From contig JAJGOT010000358.1 in NCBI GenBank assembly GCA_022457155.1, positions 787,501 to 851,500 of the forward strand: DNA of 64,000 nucleotides, written 5' to 3'. This document shows positions 46,626 to 59,282 of this stretch, in pieces; positions within the stretch are counted from its first letter, which is position 1, and every line of letters starts with the position of its first letter. Under the pieces are notes generated by a model, which saw only the letters and a list, made by a program, of their open reading frames with translations, was not told the origin of the DNA and made no database searches. A program made the translations under genes and the position numbers. This DNA comes from Cladopsammia gracilis. Its lineage: Eukaryota; Cnidaria; Anthozoa; Scleractinia; Dendrophylliidae.

Positions 46626-47174
46626 AACGAGGCGCATCCGAGGTTTTCTTATTCGACTTCGAAGTGTTTTGATAACATACTGATGAGTCATTCTTTCTAT
46701 TTGTGTTTGATATTAATAACTTCTCAATAAACTAATCATTAAATACAGAGAAAATGAAGGAATAACAAAAATGTAGACTTGCCATTCACAAATAAAAAGT
46801 TTATCTAGAGTGAATTCCTGTCCTTCCTAGATCCTCATTACCCCGAATGTTTTTTTCCTTAGGTGATCAAATTTTCTTATCAGTCAGTTGATATGCCATT
46901 GTTGTGTTATGTGATAGTTTGGGCCCAGCTGTGTTTTCTAATCTGTTACATGTTATACTTATGAAACGCAGGCAGCTTTTTGCTTTGTTTAAACTGGCTT
47001 GGACTTTAATTTTTATTAAGCCTTAGCATCTTTTAGTTGGTAAAATTGTCAATCGTTTAGCCCTGTTGGCTTGAAATCCTGTCAAAATCCAAAATAATTT
47101 TATTGACATTTCTTTGAATGACGTCCACTAAAACTCAATGTTATCCGCTCCATTTGAAAGCACCTGCCCATTGC

Positions 47175-47408
47175 CTGCCCGCTGCACGCTTAATTTAAAT
47201 TAACAATAGCCGCCCCACGCTTAGCTAATTAATTCCTATTTGGCTTTTTTTCATTTTTCATTTTTCATTTTTCTTTGACAACGTTATTGCAATTAGGTGT
47301 ATATCGATTATGGCATGTGCAAGATTCAATTGAATGCTCGCAATTATGCTTGAAATAAGCGCAAGCATGACACAGCTCAACACTCGTGTGTACGCCATCT
47401 TGGAAACG

Positions 47409-47447
<39 letters not shown>

Positions 47448-47505
47448 CGTTTTCACAGCGTTTACGAAAATATACGTTTACGGCCGTCCACACGAAGACG
47501 CATAA

Positions 47506-47573
<68 letters not shown>

Positions 47574-47603
47574 ATCGTCTTCGTGTGGACGGAAGGCCTA
47601 AAC

Positions 47604-47667
<64 letters not shown>
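47175..47667. mobile_element. Partial copy of the GGCCCCGTCC-ended element
   Basis: Nearly identical to 53740-54237 and ends with CGTCTTCGTGTGGACGGGGC. The left terminal repeat is absent. Confidence 0.75.
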
Positions 47668-47670
<3 letters not shown>

Positions 47671-49280
47671 CAACCGTAACACGTCATAAATATTCAAAAT
47701 GGCGGCGCGCGGGAAATTTAAAAACCAAAATAGACGATATTCGTATCCATTTTCTTTTGTACACTAAAATTATATTTGTGCCTACTTTTCAATTTTTTTT
47801 AATTTAGACTTCAAAACTCATTAATAATTCATGAGCATATCAGCCAATCACACGACGCAAATCGATAACGTGTATGAGCCTTTATACCTGGTAATCTACG
47901 GTCATTATGAAAAGCCTGGTGGCGGCTTTGATTTCAGTCACAGGAGAGTGTGGGGCTGAATGGGCAAACAATGCAATTACCGCTGAATTTTTAATGAGAA
48001 TTATTTTAAAATGACCGTGATATTTATATTAAGATCACATGTAATCTTTATATAAAGATTACTGATATGGGTAGTAATTGTTCAGGATTCTTAGTGCAAC
48101 AAATGGTGACTTTAATATTTTTGTGCAGTACTGTTTTACGAAATCTGGTCTTTCGCCATTCTATTTGGAATCTTCTCAACAAAATAAACAACCAACAGTT
48201 TAACAAGTGAGCCGTTATTTGAATGACACCAGCGCCCTCGTGTTAATTGCCAGGTAAGTGACTGGTTCGCACATGCAAGCTGCTTATTTCTACTCGTTCT
48301 CTACCTCTAAAAAAATTGTCATCCGTTTTATCTACCGTACCTTACAACTTTAGTATAGCATTTTTCAGTAGATGTTTTCCCTCAGAACTATAAAATCCCA
48401 AAACTTTCGACAGGAGCCGGGAAGCAATGGTCACTTCGTCGAAGACGTGGCACATGTGTTGTATGCTAATCAGTCTAGTCTTGTTTTTCCCGTATGCTAA
48501 TTTCCTCTTTGCACAAAAACGCAATTGTTTTAATTCCGAAGGGACACGCTTTTGAAAGAATGTTTTTGTAGCCGTTCAAAAAACTCGCAGCACGTGCATT
48601 ATCAGGTGTAAAAACTCTCGGCTTCGCCTCGAGTTTTTAAGCCTGTTAATACACTACTGCTCGTTTTTTAAACTATACTTTATTTCCAACAATTTAACGT
48701 CAATTTGTTATAACAATGGAGGTTCCCTTTAAGTTGTTGCGTTTAGCGGAGAAAACGGTTTGCAAAATCGGTTTTTTTTTTCCTGCCTTTTTTAGCGGTT
48801 TGCTACTCAAACAGTGGTCAAGAACACATTTGAGGATGCGTTACTCTGCAAACCAAATGTTTTTGGAGGAATATAGCGCTAAGTGCTTAGTTTTAACCTG
48901 ATTTCGTTTTAGGACAATTGAAGCTTGTACATGTAGATCGTCGAAGCTTTTGATTACAGCTAAACTACTTTGACCCTTTACTGGCCAAAACCGGCCGTGA
49001 TTTTGCAATAACACACATTTAAAATACTAAAAATAGAAAGAGAAAGCTTTAAAGAATGCTCAGAAAAGAAGAAGAGTTTTAAGAGATGAAATCGTGCTTT
49101 GAGAAACTTCATACGTTTTTATCAATGCGAGGGCGATTTTTCTTCTTCGGAAGTCATTGTACCCACGAAGAACGTAGTTTAAATAATTTTCAAGCAGCCG
49201 AGGGACTTAACGGTAAAATAAATTACATTTTTCTATGGGAATTTATGTTGATATCAATTTGTGATTGACTTTTCTTTGTG
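47668..49280. other. Intergenic sequence, no gene seen
   Basis: AT-rich, with a small palindrome near 48600-48640 (AAAACTCTCGGCTTCG and its near-complement). No supported coding sequence. Confidence 0.5.
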
Positions 49281-49284
49281 TTCT

Positions 49285-50110
49285 CGTTAGTATGGAGAAC
49301 GATGTTTTTAAGCACTCTTGCAATCGGTGTTTCTAAGCAGTCTTACGAACGGTGTTTTTATGGAGTCTTCGGCGTTTTTAAGCAATCTTACAAACGACGT
49401 TCTTAACCCTATTCGGCCTGGGGGGGGGGGGCACAAAGTGCCCGCGCTAACTTTTAACATTCATAACTTCTTTAATATGTATTCAAACGCCATCAAACTT
49501 TGTGACTTTTCCTAAAATTTATCTGGCAACAATTTCGTGACCTGATGTTTCCATGGCAACGAGATTTTGACAGCCATGTTTTTGAAATTTGCATATTTAC
49601 ACCTTTGAATGAAGAAAAACAATGTTTATTGGCATAACTTTTATATTTTTACGTCATTTAGCGTTTATTTATTGGTTTTGATTAATTTTGAGTGAATTTG
49701 GACGGTTTTTAAGAAGTTTTTAAAAAATTCAGAAATCCAAGATGGCGGATCCAAGAAGGCGGCCGTATAACTAATTACCAAATAACTACGTCCCCCCCCC
49801 CCCCCCCCCCCCCCCCCCACCAGGCTCAGAAACTCAAAAAAAGCCCAGGCCGAATAGGGTTAAGGACTGTTATAACCGGCTTTTTAAACAGTCTTACGAA
49901 CGGCGTTTTTAAGGACTCTTACAATCGGCGTTTTAAAGGCCATGAACTCTTACAACCAGCGTCTTTAAGGCCTCTTACGAACAGCGTTTAAAAGGTCTCT
50001 TAAAACCGGCGTTTTAAAGCAGTCTTACGAACGGCGTTCATAAGGACTCTTATAACCGGCGATTTTAAGTAGCATTGCAACCGGGTATTGAAGGAGTCTT
50101 GCCGACGCCG
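49285..50110. repeat. Minisatellite, about 28-32-bp unit, split by a MITE
   Basis: Units of the type AGTCTTACGAACGGCGTTTTTA repeat on both sides of the MITE at 49403-49863, with variants ACTCTTACAATCGGCG and ACTCTTATAACCGGCG. Confidence 0.8.
49403..49863. mobile_element. TTAA-flanked MITE family 2, best-preserved ends
   Basis: TTAA then CCCTATTCGGCCTGGG at the left and CCCAGGCCGAATAGGG then TTAA at the right, a perfect 16-bp inverted repeat. CCCT termini and TTAA duplication indicate a piggyBac-type MITE. Inserted inside a minisatellite. Confidence 0.88.
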
Positions 50111-50586
50111 TCAAGGAGTCACTTATTTAGTGAGTACCAGTTACATAGGGTCATTTCCATGGGATGTATTATAAGGGTGTTGTATCGTAAATTTTAGTAC
50201 TGTTTTTATGTAAGGCTCTGTGCCCTGTTACTGATAATGATCCATCTATGCATATATATGCAAAGCAAAATACAAATGTAAGGACGGAAAGTTGTAACTC
50301 AAGTTTCACGCACTAAGCAATCATTAGTGTATATATATATACCTGAATTTTTCAAAACGTGTTCAACGAAAATTTACGCAATTTCACTGCAACTAGCCCA
50401 AACAAGGGTTTTTATGAGCCCGATCAGCCCGAAAATGACAGAGAAGAGAGAGAAGAGGAAAAGGGAGCAAGAGCGAGCGAGAAAATATTATATTATATAT
50501 TATATTTCATACCTTTATATTAAAAACAAGGCCAAGAACGCTCACAAACGCTTACTTGGAGCGATATCGTTTTCAAAAATCCAGGT

Positions 50587-50588
<2 letters not shown>

Positions 50589-50617
<29 letters not shown>
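50589..50617. repeat. (TA)n microsatellite
   Basis: About 14 TA units. Confidence 0.95.
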
Positions 50618-50884
50618 CGTCTAAAATGTGGCTAGTATATCCGTGTCATAAGAAAGACGAATGTTCCGTTGTCCATTGTCTCTACAAAATCAGCCGAAAT
50701 AGAATAGTTAACAAATTAATAAAAACAGGCACAAAGCCTGTCCAAGATTTTGACCGTTTTCAAACTGCAAATGTGACTATTTTTTCGCGGATAAACAAAC
50801 ATTACTTGCACACTAGTCAATGTATGGATTATGTGATGAGACGGTTAGTCCGTCTCTCTTGTGAAAGATCAACTTTATTTGACA

Positions 50885-51700
50885 TATATATTAAAGACGA
50901 TTTTGTATGCAAGGCGAAATAGTATTTATTTCGCGATACAAAATAGGCCAAAAATTTATTTTGCCTGATAAAATTACTTTTAACTCCTTCCAGTCTTTGT
51001 GTCATGGAATCAAAATAGCACAATACAAATAGCTCATTCTGTTGGCTGAAAATGCTGGAATAATGTGTAATGATGTGTAGTATCTCTTAAAACTATCCTT
51101 TGTTCTATTCATGCCAAACAATTTAAGAATAACTTATTAAGAATACTTACCTTTAATTGCAGTAAACCTTGGCAGTGCTTGAATAAACGACTTGGACACA
51201 ACGTGGAAATGCTACAGGAAAAAAAAAAGGAAGGCAATTGTTATTCCATTTACATGCCGACAGCCGATTAAAAAGTATGGTACCAAATGTTGACACCAGT
51301 GAACACTGTAGGAGAATCCACCGCAGGAAAAAAGATGGCGGCTGTTCATTTTACCACAGTACCTTGCGGACCTAACACAGCACATAAGGCACAAAGAAAG
51401 CCAAATTTTTACAATATTTGTTCCAGTACTAAGGACAATGTGTAGACCAGATTTGAAGATTTTAAACTTTTCTTTACATTTTTATGAACATTGTTAAGGT
51501 TTTTGTGCGCTAAGAATTATGGGTAAATGTACCAGTCGCCATCTTTTTTCCTACCGAGGATTGGGGAGGGAGTAGGTTCGATACAAAGGGTCAATGTTAG
51601 TATGAATAGAGGACCTTAGTTGTTCAAAATCTTCTATGGAATAATACGAAGAGGATCTTTGATTGTTCGGTTAAAATGATTTACTTTCAAGAGTCAAAGC
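50885..51700. repeat. Tandem duplicated unit, copy 1
   Basis: Shares long ordered blocks with 51815-52420, 52440-52860 and 54240-55560: GCATGGAATC-like ATGGAATCAAAATAGCACAA, TATCTCTTAAAACTATCCTT, CTTTAATTGCAGTAAACCTT, GGTACCAAATGTTGACACCA. This copy has the intact exon-like segment at 51151-51211. Confidence 0.75.
51151..51211 (-). other. Exon-like segment, possible 5' exon of the large gene
   Basis: 61 bp with a pyrimidine-rich acceptor (TTTTTTCCTGTAG) and a strong donor GTAAGTATT. One frame is open (HFHVVSKSFIQALPRFTAIK) and would run in frame into AC-ATG of exon 1, but the signal peptide starts at that ATG, so a noncoding leader is more likely. It could also belong to an unrelated gene to the right. 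Confidence 0.35.
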
Positions 51701-51814
51701 TGTCTCAGTTGTCGGGTAACCTACCTGTGAATCATTTTTCGGTTGTCATTAAATTGTCTTACCTTTTTTTTTATTGTGAACTTTACTTGACATAGATAAT
51801 TTTGTTTTCCTTTT

Positions 51815-52420
51815 TTCTTAGTGAAGATTTTGTATGAACGGCGAAACCGTAATCACAACATAAAATTCGAATAAAATCGCCCAAGTTCTGAAGTTTTTAT
51901 TTTTAACACGATACAAAATCAAGAAGCCATTTATTTTGCCTGAAAAAAAAAAAACTTTTACCCCTGTCTTGTCTTTATGCCATGGAATCAAAATAACACA
52001 ATACAAATAGTTAATAATGCTGGAATAACTCGTAATAATGTCCAGTATCTCTTAAAACTATCCTTTGTTCTATTCATACCAAACAATTTAAGAATAACTT
52101 ATTAAGAATACCTACATTTAATTGCAGTAAATCTTGGCAGTGCTTAAATAAACGACTTGAACACAACGTGGAACTGCTACAGTAACTAGAAGGTGGACAG
52201 TTCTTATTCCATTTACATTCCGACTGCCGGTTAAAACGTTTGGTACCAAATGTTGACACCAGTGGACCTTTGTTGTTCAAAATCTTCTATGGAATAATTC
52301 TAAGAGGATCTAGATCTTTGATTGCTCGGTTAAAATGTTTTACTTTCAACAGTCGGGTAACCTACCTTTGAATCATTTTTCGGTTTTCATTAAATTGTCC
52401 TTTTTTTGGTTGCGAACGTT
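51815..52420. repeat. Tandem duplicated unit, copy 2
   Basis: Matches copy 1. Its version of the exon-like segment (about 52113-52174) has an in-frame TAA and a damaged donor (ATGTAGGT). Confidence 0.75.
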
Positions 52421-52439
52421 ATTTGACATATATAAAGTT

Positions 52440-52860
52440 TCTTTTCTTTTTTAGTGAACATTTTGAATAAAATCGCCCAATTTCTGAAGTTGTTATTTAT
52501 AGCACAAGACACAATAGGCCATTTACATGTATTTCGCCTGATAAAATTACTTTTACCCCTTTCTAGTCTTTATGCCATGGAATCAAAATAGCACAATACA
52601 AATAGCTAATGAATGAAAATGCTAGAATAAGTTGTAGTATCTCTTAAAACTATCCTTTGTTCCATTCATATCCAAATATTTAAGAATTACTTATTAAAAA
52701 TAATTACCTTTAATTGCAGTTTACCTTAGCAGTGCTTGAATAAATGACTTAAACACAACGTGGAAATGCTATAGTAGTAGTAGTAGTAGTAGTAAAGAAG
52801 TCGACATGCCGACAGCCGGTTAAAAAGTTTGGTACCAAATTTTGACAGTGCAAGCTATGA
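52440..52860. repeat. Tandem duplicated unit, copy 3
   Basis: Shorter copy. The exon-like segment (about 52707-52770) has a premature stop. A (TAG)n run sits at 52772-52793. Confidence 0.72.
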
Positions 52861-53246
52861 CGTAACCCGATTTCATTTCTTTGTTTAGACCAATCGGAAG
52901 CGAGTGGATAATTTGCCCGTGAAAATATCGCGGTTAGTCAGCTGATTGAATGGATGATTATACATACCCATGTGCGCCATGAAAAAGCCACCAGAGCGTA
53001 GAATAAATCCTTCTGATCAAAGGTTTTATTCAGTGTTGATTTTGTAGATGCAATCCGTGGAAATTTTCCGTAAATTTTAGTCAACTTTCGCTTTGTTTGG
53101 ACTAGTTATAGTATGTGATTATTGAAGTAAATGTGAGTGGCTTTTTAACCGATAAAATTGGTAAGAAAGCGAATAAAGCATTTTAATCTGTGCACATGCG
53201 CCGAACAGTGAATTCAAATTATCCCTTTAACACTGTAGGAGACTTA

Positions 53247-53247
53247 A

Positions 53248-53302
<55 letters not shown>

Positions 53303-53320
53303 GTCTCCGTCCACACGAAA

Positions 53321-53369
<49 letters not shown>

Positions 53370-53980
53370 CAAACGCATGAAACGATGTCATACACCGAAC
53401 GCGCATGCGCTATCGATTTGAGCCTGCAAATAAACAAATAAACAAATATTTTTGGGTTGGGAATTTGAGAAATTCACTTAAAATCTAATAAAATGTAAGA
53501 TGATAACATGAATCTTCTCTCTTTGCTCTCACGTCTGCATCTAAGTCGTTTTACTCGAGTAAAAGTGCTTGTAGTTGTGGATAACAATCTTGAGAGGTTT
53601 AGTCTTCTTCTTTTGTAGTTTTCCTGTACACCTAATTGCAAAAACGTTGTCATAGAAAAATGAAAAATGTAAAAGCGAAAAATGAGAAAAGGCCAATAGG
53701 AATTAATTAGACATACAAATAACAATAGCCGCTGCACGCTTAATTTAAATTAACAATAGCCGCCCCACGCTTAATTTAAATTAACAATAGCCGCTGCACG
53801 AAGCTAATTAATTCCTATTTGGCTTTTTTCATTTTTCATTTTTCATTTTTCTTTGACAACGTTATTGCAATTAGGTGTATATCGATTATTGCAAGATCCA
53901 ATTGAATGCTCGCAATTATGCTTGAAATAAGCGCAAGCATGACACAGCTCAACACTCGTGTGTACGCCATCTTGGAAACG

Positions 53981-54019
<39 letters not shown>

Positions 54020-54077
54020 CGTTTTCACAGCGTTTACGAAAATATACGTTTACGGCCGTCCACACGAAGACGCATAA

Positions 54078-54145
<68 letters not shown>

Positions 54146-54188
54146 ATCGTCTTCGTGTGGACGGAAGACCTAAACGCATAAACAAGTT

Positions 54189-54237
<49 letters not shown>
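53247..54237. mobile_element. DNA element ending GCCCCGTCCACACGAAGACG (991 bp)
   Basis: Left GCCCCGTCCACACGAAGACG with GTAAACGCAAACGCTAGT inward; the right end is the inverted copy. A short CTTA repeat borders both sides (53243-53246 and 54237-54240). Inside are 38-bp tandem units with TTAATTTAAATTAACAATAG. A partial second copy is at 47175. Confidence 0.78.
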
Positions 54238-54238
<1 letters not shown>

Positions 54239-55560
54239 TAGGAAGGGCGTTGGTTCGATACAAAGAGTCAAAGTTAGCATGAATAGTGGATCTTGGTTGT
54301 TGATAATATTCAGTAGAATATTACTAATAAGATATTTGGTTGTTTGCAGCTTTCTGTTATATTTTTCTGACTTTCAAAAGTCAAAGCTGTCCCGGTTGTC
54401 AGGTAACCTTTCTTTTTTTTGGTAGTGAAGATTTTGTATGAAAGGCGAAACCGTAATCACTACTTTTAATTCCAATAAAATCGCCCAAGTTCTGAAGTTG
54501 TTATTTATAACACGATACAAAATAGGCCATTTATTTTGCCCGATAACATTACTTTTTCCCCTTTCTAGTGTTCATGACATGGAATCAAAATAGCACAATA
54601 GAAATAGCTCATTCTGTTGACTGAAAATGCTGCAATGATGTAGTCTGCATGACAGGCGCTTTATGAGCCAAGCGGGGCGAGCGAAGCATTTCGCGCGAAG
54701 CGCGACACGAGCGCGAAGCGCGAGACGAGGGAAGGAAAAAAAATGAAGCGCCCATTGTTCTGGCTCTTCCACAAATCCTCGACCGTTCATCTGGTAGACG
54801 GTAATGCTGATTGGCCAATTTAAACCACGTGACGATGATGTGTGAGATCAATTATACCAAATGTAAACAACAAGATAAAAACAAAGCCCTCGCTCGTGTT
54901 GTAAAATTTGTGTTTCCTCGACTGGAACATTCATCAAACCTTGGATTTCCTCCTGCAGTTGTTATAAAGGGTGACAGGCCAAGCACAAATCTTGCTTGTC
55001 GCTAAAAGCATTTTAGCCCAGCTGTAGAATAAGTCTACCCCAAGTACGTGCCTGAGAGATTTTTCCTTTCTGATCTTAGATAAAAATATCTAGCTGTGAT
55101 ACTGACAGGAGGAATTTACGCTTTCCAGAGCCGTTTAGAATATTTAGCTACGCCGTCGTTTGCTAGCTCTAGCTCTTGGCATAACAATGTTTTTTTTTTT
55201 TCTCAATTTGAAAGAGTTGTAAGATCCGGAGTTGCCACTAAAGTAGGAGTTATTCGCTGCTTTATAGGATCAGTTCATTTCTGAGTTCGTGATTTAATGT
55301 GAGCGCAAGTCTGCGGTTAGCATAACTTGCGATGTAGATCGTGTTTTGATTGGTTATTTCGAAATCACTGCGGTCAGTTAATATTGGTGGGAGTTGGTGG
55401 GCGGAAGAGCCAGAACAATGGACTGTCTACAGGCGCTTTATGTTTTTTCCCTCCCCTCGTCTCGCGCTTCGCGCGAAATGCTTGGCTCGCCCCGCTTGGC
55501 TCATGAAGCGCCTGTCATGCAGGCTACAATGATGTGCAATAATGTGTAGTATCTCTTAGG
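54238..55560. repeat. Tandem duplicated unit, copy 4, split by a hAT element
   Basis: GGTTCGATACAAAGAGTCAA through ATGGAATCAAAATAGCACAA up to CAATGATG at 54640, resuming after the element with TGTGTAGTATCTCTTA. Its left side is also cut by the element at 53247. Confidence 0.72.
54641..55526. mobile_element. hAT-type non-autonomous element (886 bp)
   Basis: Exact 8-bp target duplication CAATGATG (54633-54640 and 55527-55534). Termini TAGTCTGCATGACAGGCGCT and the mirrored AGCGCCTGTCATGCAGGCTA, with inverted arms of over 100 bp containing AGCGCGAAGCGCG-type sequence. No transposase frame. Confidence 0.82.
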
Positions 55561-56530
55561 GGCCGATTACATGGCGAATTTCAGCCCGGGCTGAAATTTC
55601 AGCCCGATAAGGCAGGCTGAGAATTCAGCCCGGTCCGAAGTAAAACCAAAAATTCCGTAAGTTTTTTAATGTTACACAGTTAGACTCTGTACTTGATTTT
55701 GTTATATCTCTATTAGTAAATAACTATGGTGTTTTGGTTTACATCAAGCCGAGCCGCTATGTTTCGTGTTAGTTTTGGCGCGTCGTTACACGATTTATGT
55801 AAAGCATCCCTCGCCTTCTGTATTTGTCAAATTTTAATTTCAGCCTACTAGCGTTGGCATAAAGATGCCATCAGTCTTGGCTGAATGTTCTGGTAAAAGA
55901 AACGCATTTTCACTGTGTGTTTTAGCAAAAGAATATGGTTTATCGAGGCCCTGCCAGGGTAAATTCCAACAGGCGACATGACCCAAAAAGAAGCGACAGC
56001 ACGTAAAATGAAATCGCGACAAAAGACAAATGTTCCTTCAATTGCTAGGGGTAAAACTGTAAAGTTAGACTAGACACCCAGGAACCTTAGTGTAGGTAAA
56101 ACCCAAGGTCAGCTTTAGTTCCCAAGCATGCCCATTTCAAGAACCGACATTCAAGTTTAACAAATTCATAAAGGTAGACAGTACTACTCAAAAACCCTAA
56201 GAACTACCAGTGTGGGCTAAACCTTCGATAACCTTGGACTATGAACGCGAATCATAAAGAAACCCTAAACATAAAAGAAACCTTAGGCATAACATTACGA
56301 CTAAATACTTCACAACACAGCGGATGTTTTTCACGCTTTGAAATTGTCAGCAAGGAAAATAGCTTTTGCTTTTCCACTTTAGCTGATGAACTAGTTAAGC
56401 AAAACATGTACACTTTCCGTAAGACTATAGCCCTTCCATCCGAATTTCGTGAATATAGCTTACGCTTCGCGAATTTATAACTTCCGATCGTCAAAGTGAA
56501 TAGTTAGCGGGCGTTGTTCATTTCCAGTTA
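55557..56530. other. Intergenic sequence with one possible element end
   Basis: GGGGCCGATTACATGG followed by a TTTCAGCCCGGGCTGAAA palindrome looks like a transposon terminus, but no matching second end is in view. No gene seen. Confidence 0.4.
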
Positions 56531-58199
56531 TTCCTCGCGAAGCGAGGGCCGAAGGCCCGAGCGTAGCGAGGTTAATAAATTTGGCGGCCGAAGGCCGCTC
56601 GGGTGCTCGGGTCTCGGGAGCTGAGCCGCGCGCAATCGAGCGAAAAGTTTATATATATATACTGAAGATGTCCTGCAGTTGCCTAGCAACAAAAATCGCG
56701 ACCGCTGACAATGGCGCGCTCTCATGTTTATTCATGGAGGCGGCCGGTCTGACGGTTGGGGGTTGGAAGCCTATCCCATAATGTCTCATCACGTGACCTC
56801 GCATTTGCCAGTGTTCGCCGAGGCAAGCAGTGGCTGTCAAGACACCCTTTTCAAGGCCTCTTGTCTGTCGGTCTTCTTTTGTCAGGATTTGCAATGTCAA
56901 GAAAACTTCTCTTGCAACGAACAGATACATGCTTTCGAAAATTTGTTTGAAGGATCAATCAATCATCTTTATTTATTCACGGAATCTCATCATAAAAAAT
57001 GCTCTTCCAGAGAGCCGTGCAAAAATCATGCAATAAAAAATAAAAATGGTCATTAAAACTATACTAAATTACAAATATGATAAAAACGATTTCAGGCTTG
57101 TCTGCCCTTTCATAGTATTGGATAGACTATTCCAGAGAACTGCCCCTCTATAGTGGAAGCTATTTTTTCCAGCCTCAGTATACGGTCTTGGTACAAATAA
57201 ATTATATGTTGAGTTTCTTAGATTGTAAGAATACATAGAGTTTGTGTGATGACACGACAAACGAAATTTGCGCGCGCTTGAACGCGTAAGCATCCAACTG
57301 CTTGTCCACGCATATGACGACACTCTTGCACTGTGTAAACCAAATAAGTGCTCTAAAAAACTGAAAACCTTTGGAAAAAAGTTCTTCTCTTAATAGCTAT
57401 TTGTTTCAGTATCCACGGTTTTAGCTAGACACAGTAGTTCTGATGTCAACGACAGGAAAAACTGTAACTGACGCGTACAGCTAGCTTGTACGCGCGATAT
57501 AGCGCGCGCATATTTTTAATTTTGCTGCGTGTTTTGTACTGATTTGAGCTTTCATCACTGATGCATTTGCCAAGATTTTTTCCGCTATAACCTTTGTTCA
57601 AGACGGCTATTGGAAATACAATGTAACCCTTTTTATACTCATTTACTTGAACTTCCTTACTTGAAATTCGTTTTATTCCTCAAAGAATTTTTATATTCAA
57701 CTCTGCAAACGTGCGCGAATTTCCTAAATCAGCTCGCCGTCAATTCAAAGCACTAACTGAAAGTACCCACACTTTAATGGTTTTATTCAGCTTGAAAAAC
57801 CTGGAGGGATCTGGAGGGATCTGATGTTTTAAGTCGTTATGATATTAAGGAATACGTTATTAATGTTAAAATGCTAGTGATGCTTCGATTAAGAAGGAGG
57901 TACAACTGCACTTTCCTGGTATTTTCGGGGATGATCGCCATTTTCCTGCGAGTGGAAAATGATATTGTCTAAGGATGAGAAACGAGGATTAAACTAAGAA
58001 ATATAAATGAAATTCTTGCATTGTTGTTCTTTTCTGTTACCAACGAACTATTTCTCTGATTCCCAAGTCTCCCATAATTAAAACCATAAAATGGACTACC
58101 GGCAAAATCACCGAAATATGAGATTTTACAAAACGTTTGTTTATTCGCTTCAAATGTCGCTGGTAACTCGTTGCGTTGCATCATGGGATAGGCTTCCAA

Positions 58200-58230
<31 letters not shown>

Positions 58231-58890
58231 ATAGACGCAACGAGAGCAAACACTGATTACAGGAAAGGCTCAAAGAAGAAGAACGATTAAGAAATCTAGC
58301 TCAAATCACCGCACTTTAATCCGCCCTTTAATACTCTTCAATTGAAACAACCTACATTTAAAGGCAAGCAATCTTAAGCTTATATACAACCCTCCATAAA
58401 TTATTCTTTAATCTACCTTTTGCAAAAAAAAAAAAGATTTCAAGTAGCTGAACAACTGACAGGCAGATCATAAGAGGATATTTTTCAATATAAAAAATTG
58501 GTATTCAAACACTGGAAACTATTGTCTTAGTACATGCTGTAAATTGATCATTATTGATATTCTCGCATAAATTGCTTATGATATTTGCAAAGAATATGTT
58601 GCTTCATCTTGAATATTCATGTTTAACTTTTTTAATCAATTTCGTAATTCTCATGACCTGTATCCTATTAACTCCTGCAATCTCAGCCATTCAAGCGAAT
58701 AGTGAATTGAATTAGCAATTATTTGATACACAGTACATAGAACAACAGCTACAGAAGTATGTAAAGGGTACAGGTTAATTTTGGGAGATAGCACTCACAA
58801 ACTTCAAAAAGGCCCACATCGCTAAAATTTTGCAGTGCATCCTCCCCCGAGCTTCGCGAGGTTCTGCGAGACACGTATTTCTAGTTTATT
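56531..58890 (-). repeat. Large inverted repeat, left arm (2,360 bp)
   Basis: Reverse complement of 60808-63168 with almost no differences over its full length; translated frames in the two arms are the same. Outer end TTCCTCGCGAAG, inner end CTAGTTTATT. It includes a LINE 3' tail and a C tract at 58201. Confidence 0.93.
56945..57323 (-). mobile_element. LINE 3' end (CR1/L2-like) in left arm
   Basis: The frame 57323-57069 on the - strand encodes YNLRNSTYNLFVPRPYTEAG and GAVLWNSLSNTMKGQTSLKS, the typical C-terminus of a non-LTR retrotransposon ORF2. It is followed by a 3' tail with ATGATTGATTGATCC units. Confidence 0.8.
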
Positions 58891-59282
58891 TGTTTTATGT
58901 AGATGATGGGACAAGTGATAAATAGTTCAAAGTATTAGGAGGTGTACCGAAAAGGACACACAGGATAATCGTTCGGCGGTGAGTTGTTCGGAAGACCTTT
59001 TGTCATCTGAAACATTCTTAACAAATCAGGATTATAAACTTGAATTTTCTAAAGTAAAATGTTGCCTCAAACTTCCATGACATCAAAACATTTAACGCCT
59101 TTCGTTTTTGGGGGAATAAAAAAATGTCGTTTTCGGTATGAAATAAGGTCAACCAGGATTTTAGGAAATATGAAAGCAGTTACCAAATTCAGGGGATAAC
59201 ATCGCTTTTCCTAAAGCGAAAGCTCAAGTACATAGTTTTCTTTGAAAGCACTGACATTATTATATGGACAGATAGTATAACG

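Noticed and set aside
46173..46730. 185-codon open frame
   Set aside because: Produced by the tandem array at 46265-46625; translations are repeats of the DNA unit.
56649..57056. Overlapping frames in the inverted arms (and their mirror at 62643-63202)
   Set aside because: Several frames on both strands are open at once, with no family resemblance apart from the LINE tail. Being duplicated in both arms is not evidence of coding.
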